From the NCBI GenBank assembly GCA_035689095.1, contig DASSMB010000117.1:1-6721 (forward strand): a stretch of 6,721 nucleotides of DNA. The letters are read 5' to 3'. Under the pieces are notes generated by a model that did not search any database, was not told the DNA's origin, and was given only the letters and a program-made list of their open reading frames with translations. Source of the DNA: JACDDK01 sp035689095. GTDB taxonomy: Bacteria > Actinomycetota > Rubrobacteria > Rubrobacterales > Rubrobacteraceae. Positions 6,154 through 6,721 of the stretch are shown here, piece by piece (the first letter of the stretch is position 1; every line of letters starts with the position of its first letter). Both the position numbers and the translations under genes were made by a program.

Positions 6154-6721
6154 TCAGGGAGCCAGAGACTGCTCTATCTCCCGCGCCGCCGCCACAACGT
6201 GCTCCGCCAGTCGCTCTCCGGGATGATCTCCTAAGCGCGAGATCGGACCGCTCGCGCTGATGGCCGCCCGCGCCTTTCCGTCCGGCCCGAAGACCGGCGC
6301 GCTGACGCTCGCGACCCCCGTCTCCCGCTCCGCAACGCTCTCGGTCCAGCCCCGCTCTCTGGTCTCTTCGAGGTCCCGCGCCGTGTGGAACCTTTCCCCG
6401 TCCCCGGCCCACGCGAGGAGCACCCTGCCTCCAGAACCACGACCGAGCGGCAACACCGCGCCCACGGGCACCGCGTCCCGCAAGCCGCCGCCCGTCCGCT
6501 CGACGGCGGCGACGCACACGCGATTGTCGCCTTCCCGCACGTAGAGCTGCGTGCTCTCTCCGGTCGCATCCCTCAGGGCGGCCAACACGGGCCGGGACGA
6601 CTCTATGAGGTCCCGCCCCACGGCCTTGCTGCCCCAGCCGATCAAACGCAGACCCAGCGCGTACCGCCCATCCTCCCGCGCCACGAGCCGATGCGCCTCC
6701 AGCGCCGACAACAACCTGTAC
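6154..6721 (-). CDS. IclR-family transcriptional regulator, 5' end cut by window edge
   Basis: The visible 188 residues are the C-terminal part of an IclR-type repressor/activator. They begin with YRLLSALEAHRLVAREDGRY, the end of the recognition helix and wing of the N-terminal winged helix. The linker LGLRLIGWGSKAVG follows, then the full ligand-binding domain: LAALRDATGESTQLYVREGD, AVPVGAVLPLGRGSGGRVLLAW, and the late segment GVASVSAPVFGPDGKARAAISASGP. About 55-65 residues with the first DNA-binding helices are missing beyond position 6721, so the true start is not visible. The frame is open to the edge, and a TTG at 6714 should not be taken as the start. It ends in TGA 361 bp before the DUF4383 start. 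IclR proteins usually control adjacent catabolic genes, so its target is probably to the right, outside the window. The ligand is unknown. Confidence 0.93.
   Translation of the reverse strand, partial: YRLLSALEAHRLVAREDGRYALGLRLIGWGSKAVGRDLIESSRPVLAALRDATGESTQLYVREGDNRVCVAAVERTGGGLRDAVPVGAVLPLGRGSGGRVLLAWAGDGERFHTARDLEETRERGWTESVAERETGVASVSAPVFGPDGKARAAISASGPISRLGDHPGERLAEHVVAAAREIEQSLAP

Noticed and set aside
5945..6226. Plus-strand 93-codon frame in the spacer
   Set aside because: There is no Shine-Dalgarno, the composition is random-looking, and it overlaps the end of the IclR gene on the opposite strand.
5858..6517. Minus-strand frame of 219 codons spanning the spacer and part of the IclR gene
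   Set aside because: It is out of frame with IclR over its first half, has a low-complexity Arg/Gly composition, and its tail crosses the AT-rich spacer without any recognisable domain. The CxxC near its end (SLCGG region) is isolated.

Overview
The window is about 6.7 kb of GC-rich bacterial chromosome. Codon third positions are strongly G/C, GTG starts are used, and there are actinobacterial-style TAnnnT -10 boxes and genes without a Shine-Dalgarno. Together with the gene families, this suggests a deep-branching actinobacterium, possibly Rubrobacter. That assignment is an impression from the sequence, not a database result. The region looks like ordinary chromosomal housekeeping and accessory genes. 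I see no insertion sequence, CRISPR array, tRNA, rRNA or obvious phage gene.

Layout: (1) Positions 1-73 lie downstream of the first gene and hold a good sigma70-type promoter firing leftward out of the window. (2) 74-850, minus: a phosphatidylcholine-synthase-type CDP-alcohol phosphatidyltransferase (pcs-like), with its own 244-bp upstream region. (3) 1095-3599, minus: a compact cluster transcribed trpS, then a 69-residue winged-helix protein, then a GT1 glycosyltransferase. trpS and the winged-helix gene overlap by one base (TAGTG), and the glycosyltransferase follows after 31 bp with a strong Shine-Dalgarno. (4) 3600-3708: a divergent promoter region with an inverted repeat and opposed -10 boxes on the two strands. 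(5) 3709-5349, plus: a PhoD-like metallophosphatase without a visible signal peptide. (6) 5353-5376: a GC-rich hairpin between convergent genes. (7) 5397-5792, minus: a small four-helix DUF4383-type membrane protein made of two repeated halves. (8) 5793-6153: a gene-poor, relatively AT-rich spacer with small palindromes. (9) 6154-6721, minus: the C-terminal three quarters of an IclR-family regulator that runs off the right edge.

Several products act at the membrane or on lipids and phosphoesters: Pcs makes phosphatidylcholine, the GT1 enzyme resembles sterol/lipid glucosyltransferases, PhoD enzymes hydrolyse phosphodiesters, and DUF4383 is an integral membrane protein. A shared envelope-lipid theme is possible, but the genes are on different strands and only trpS, the winged-helix gene and the glycosyltransferase look co-transcribed. 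I did not find a convincing new multi-gene system. The points most worth checking are the actinobacterial-looking pcs, the trpS-coupled winged-helix gene, the symmetric trpS/phoD promoter region and the recent-looking internal repeat in the DUF4383 gene.
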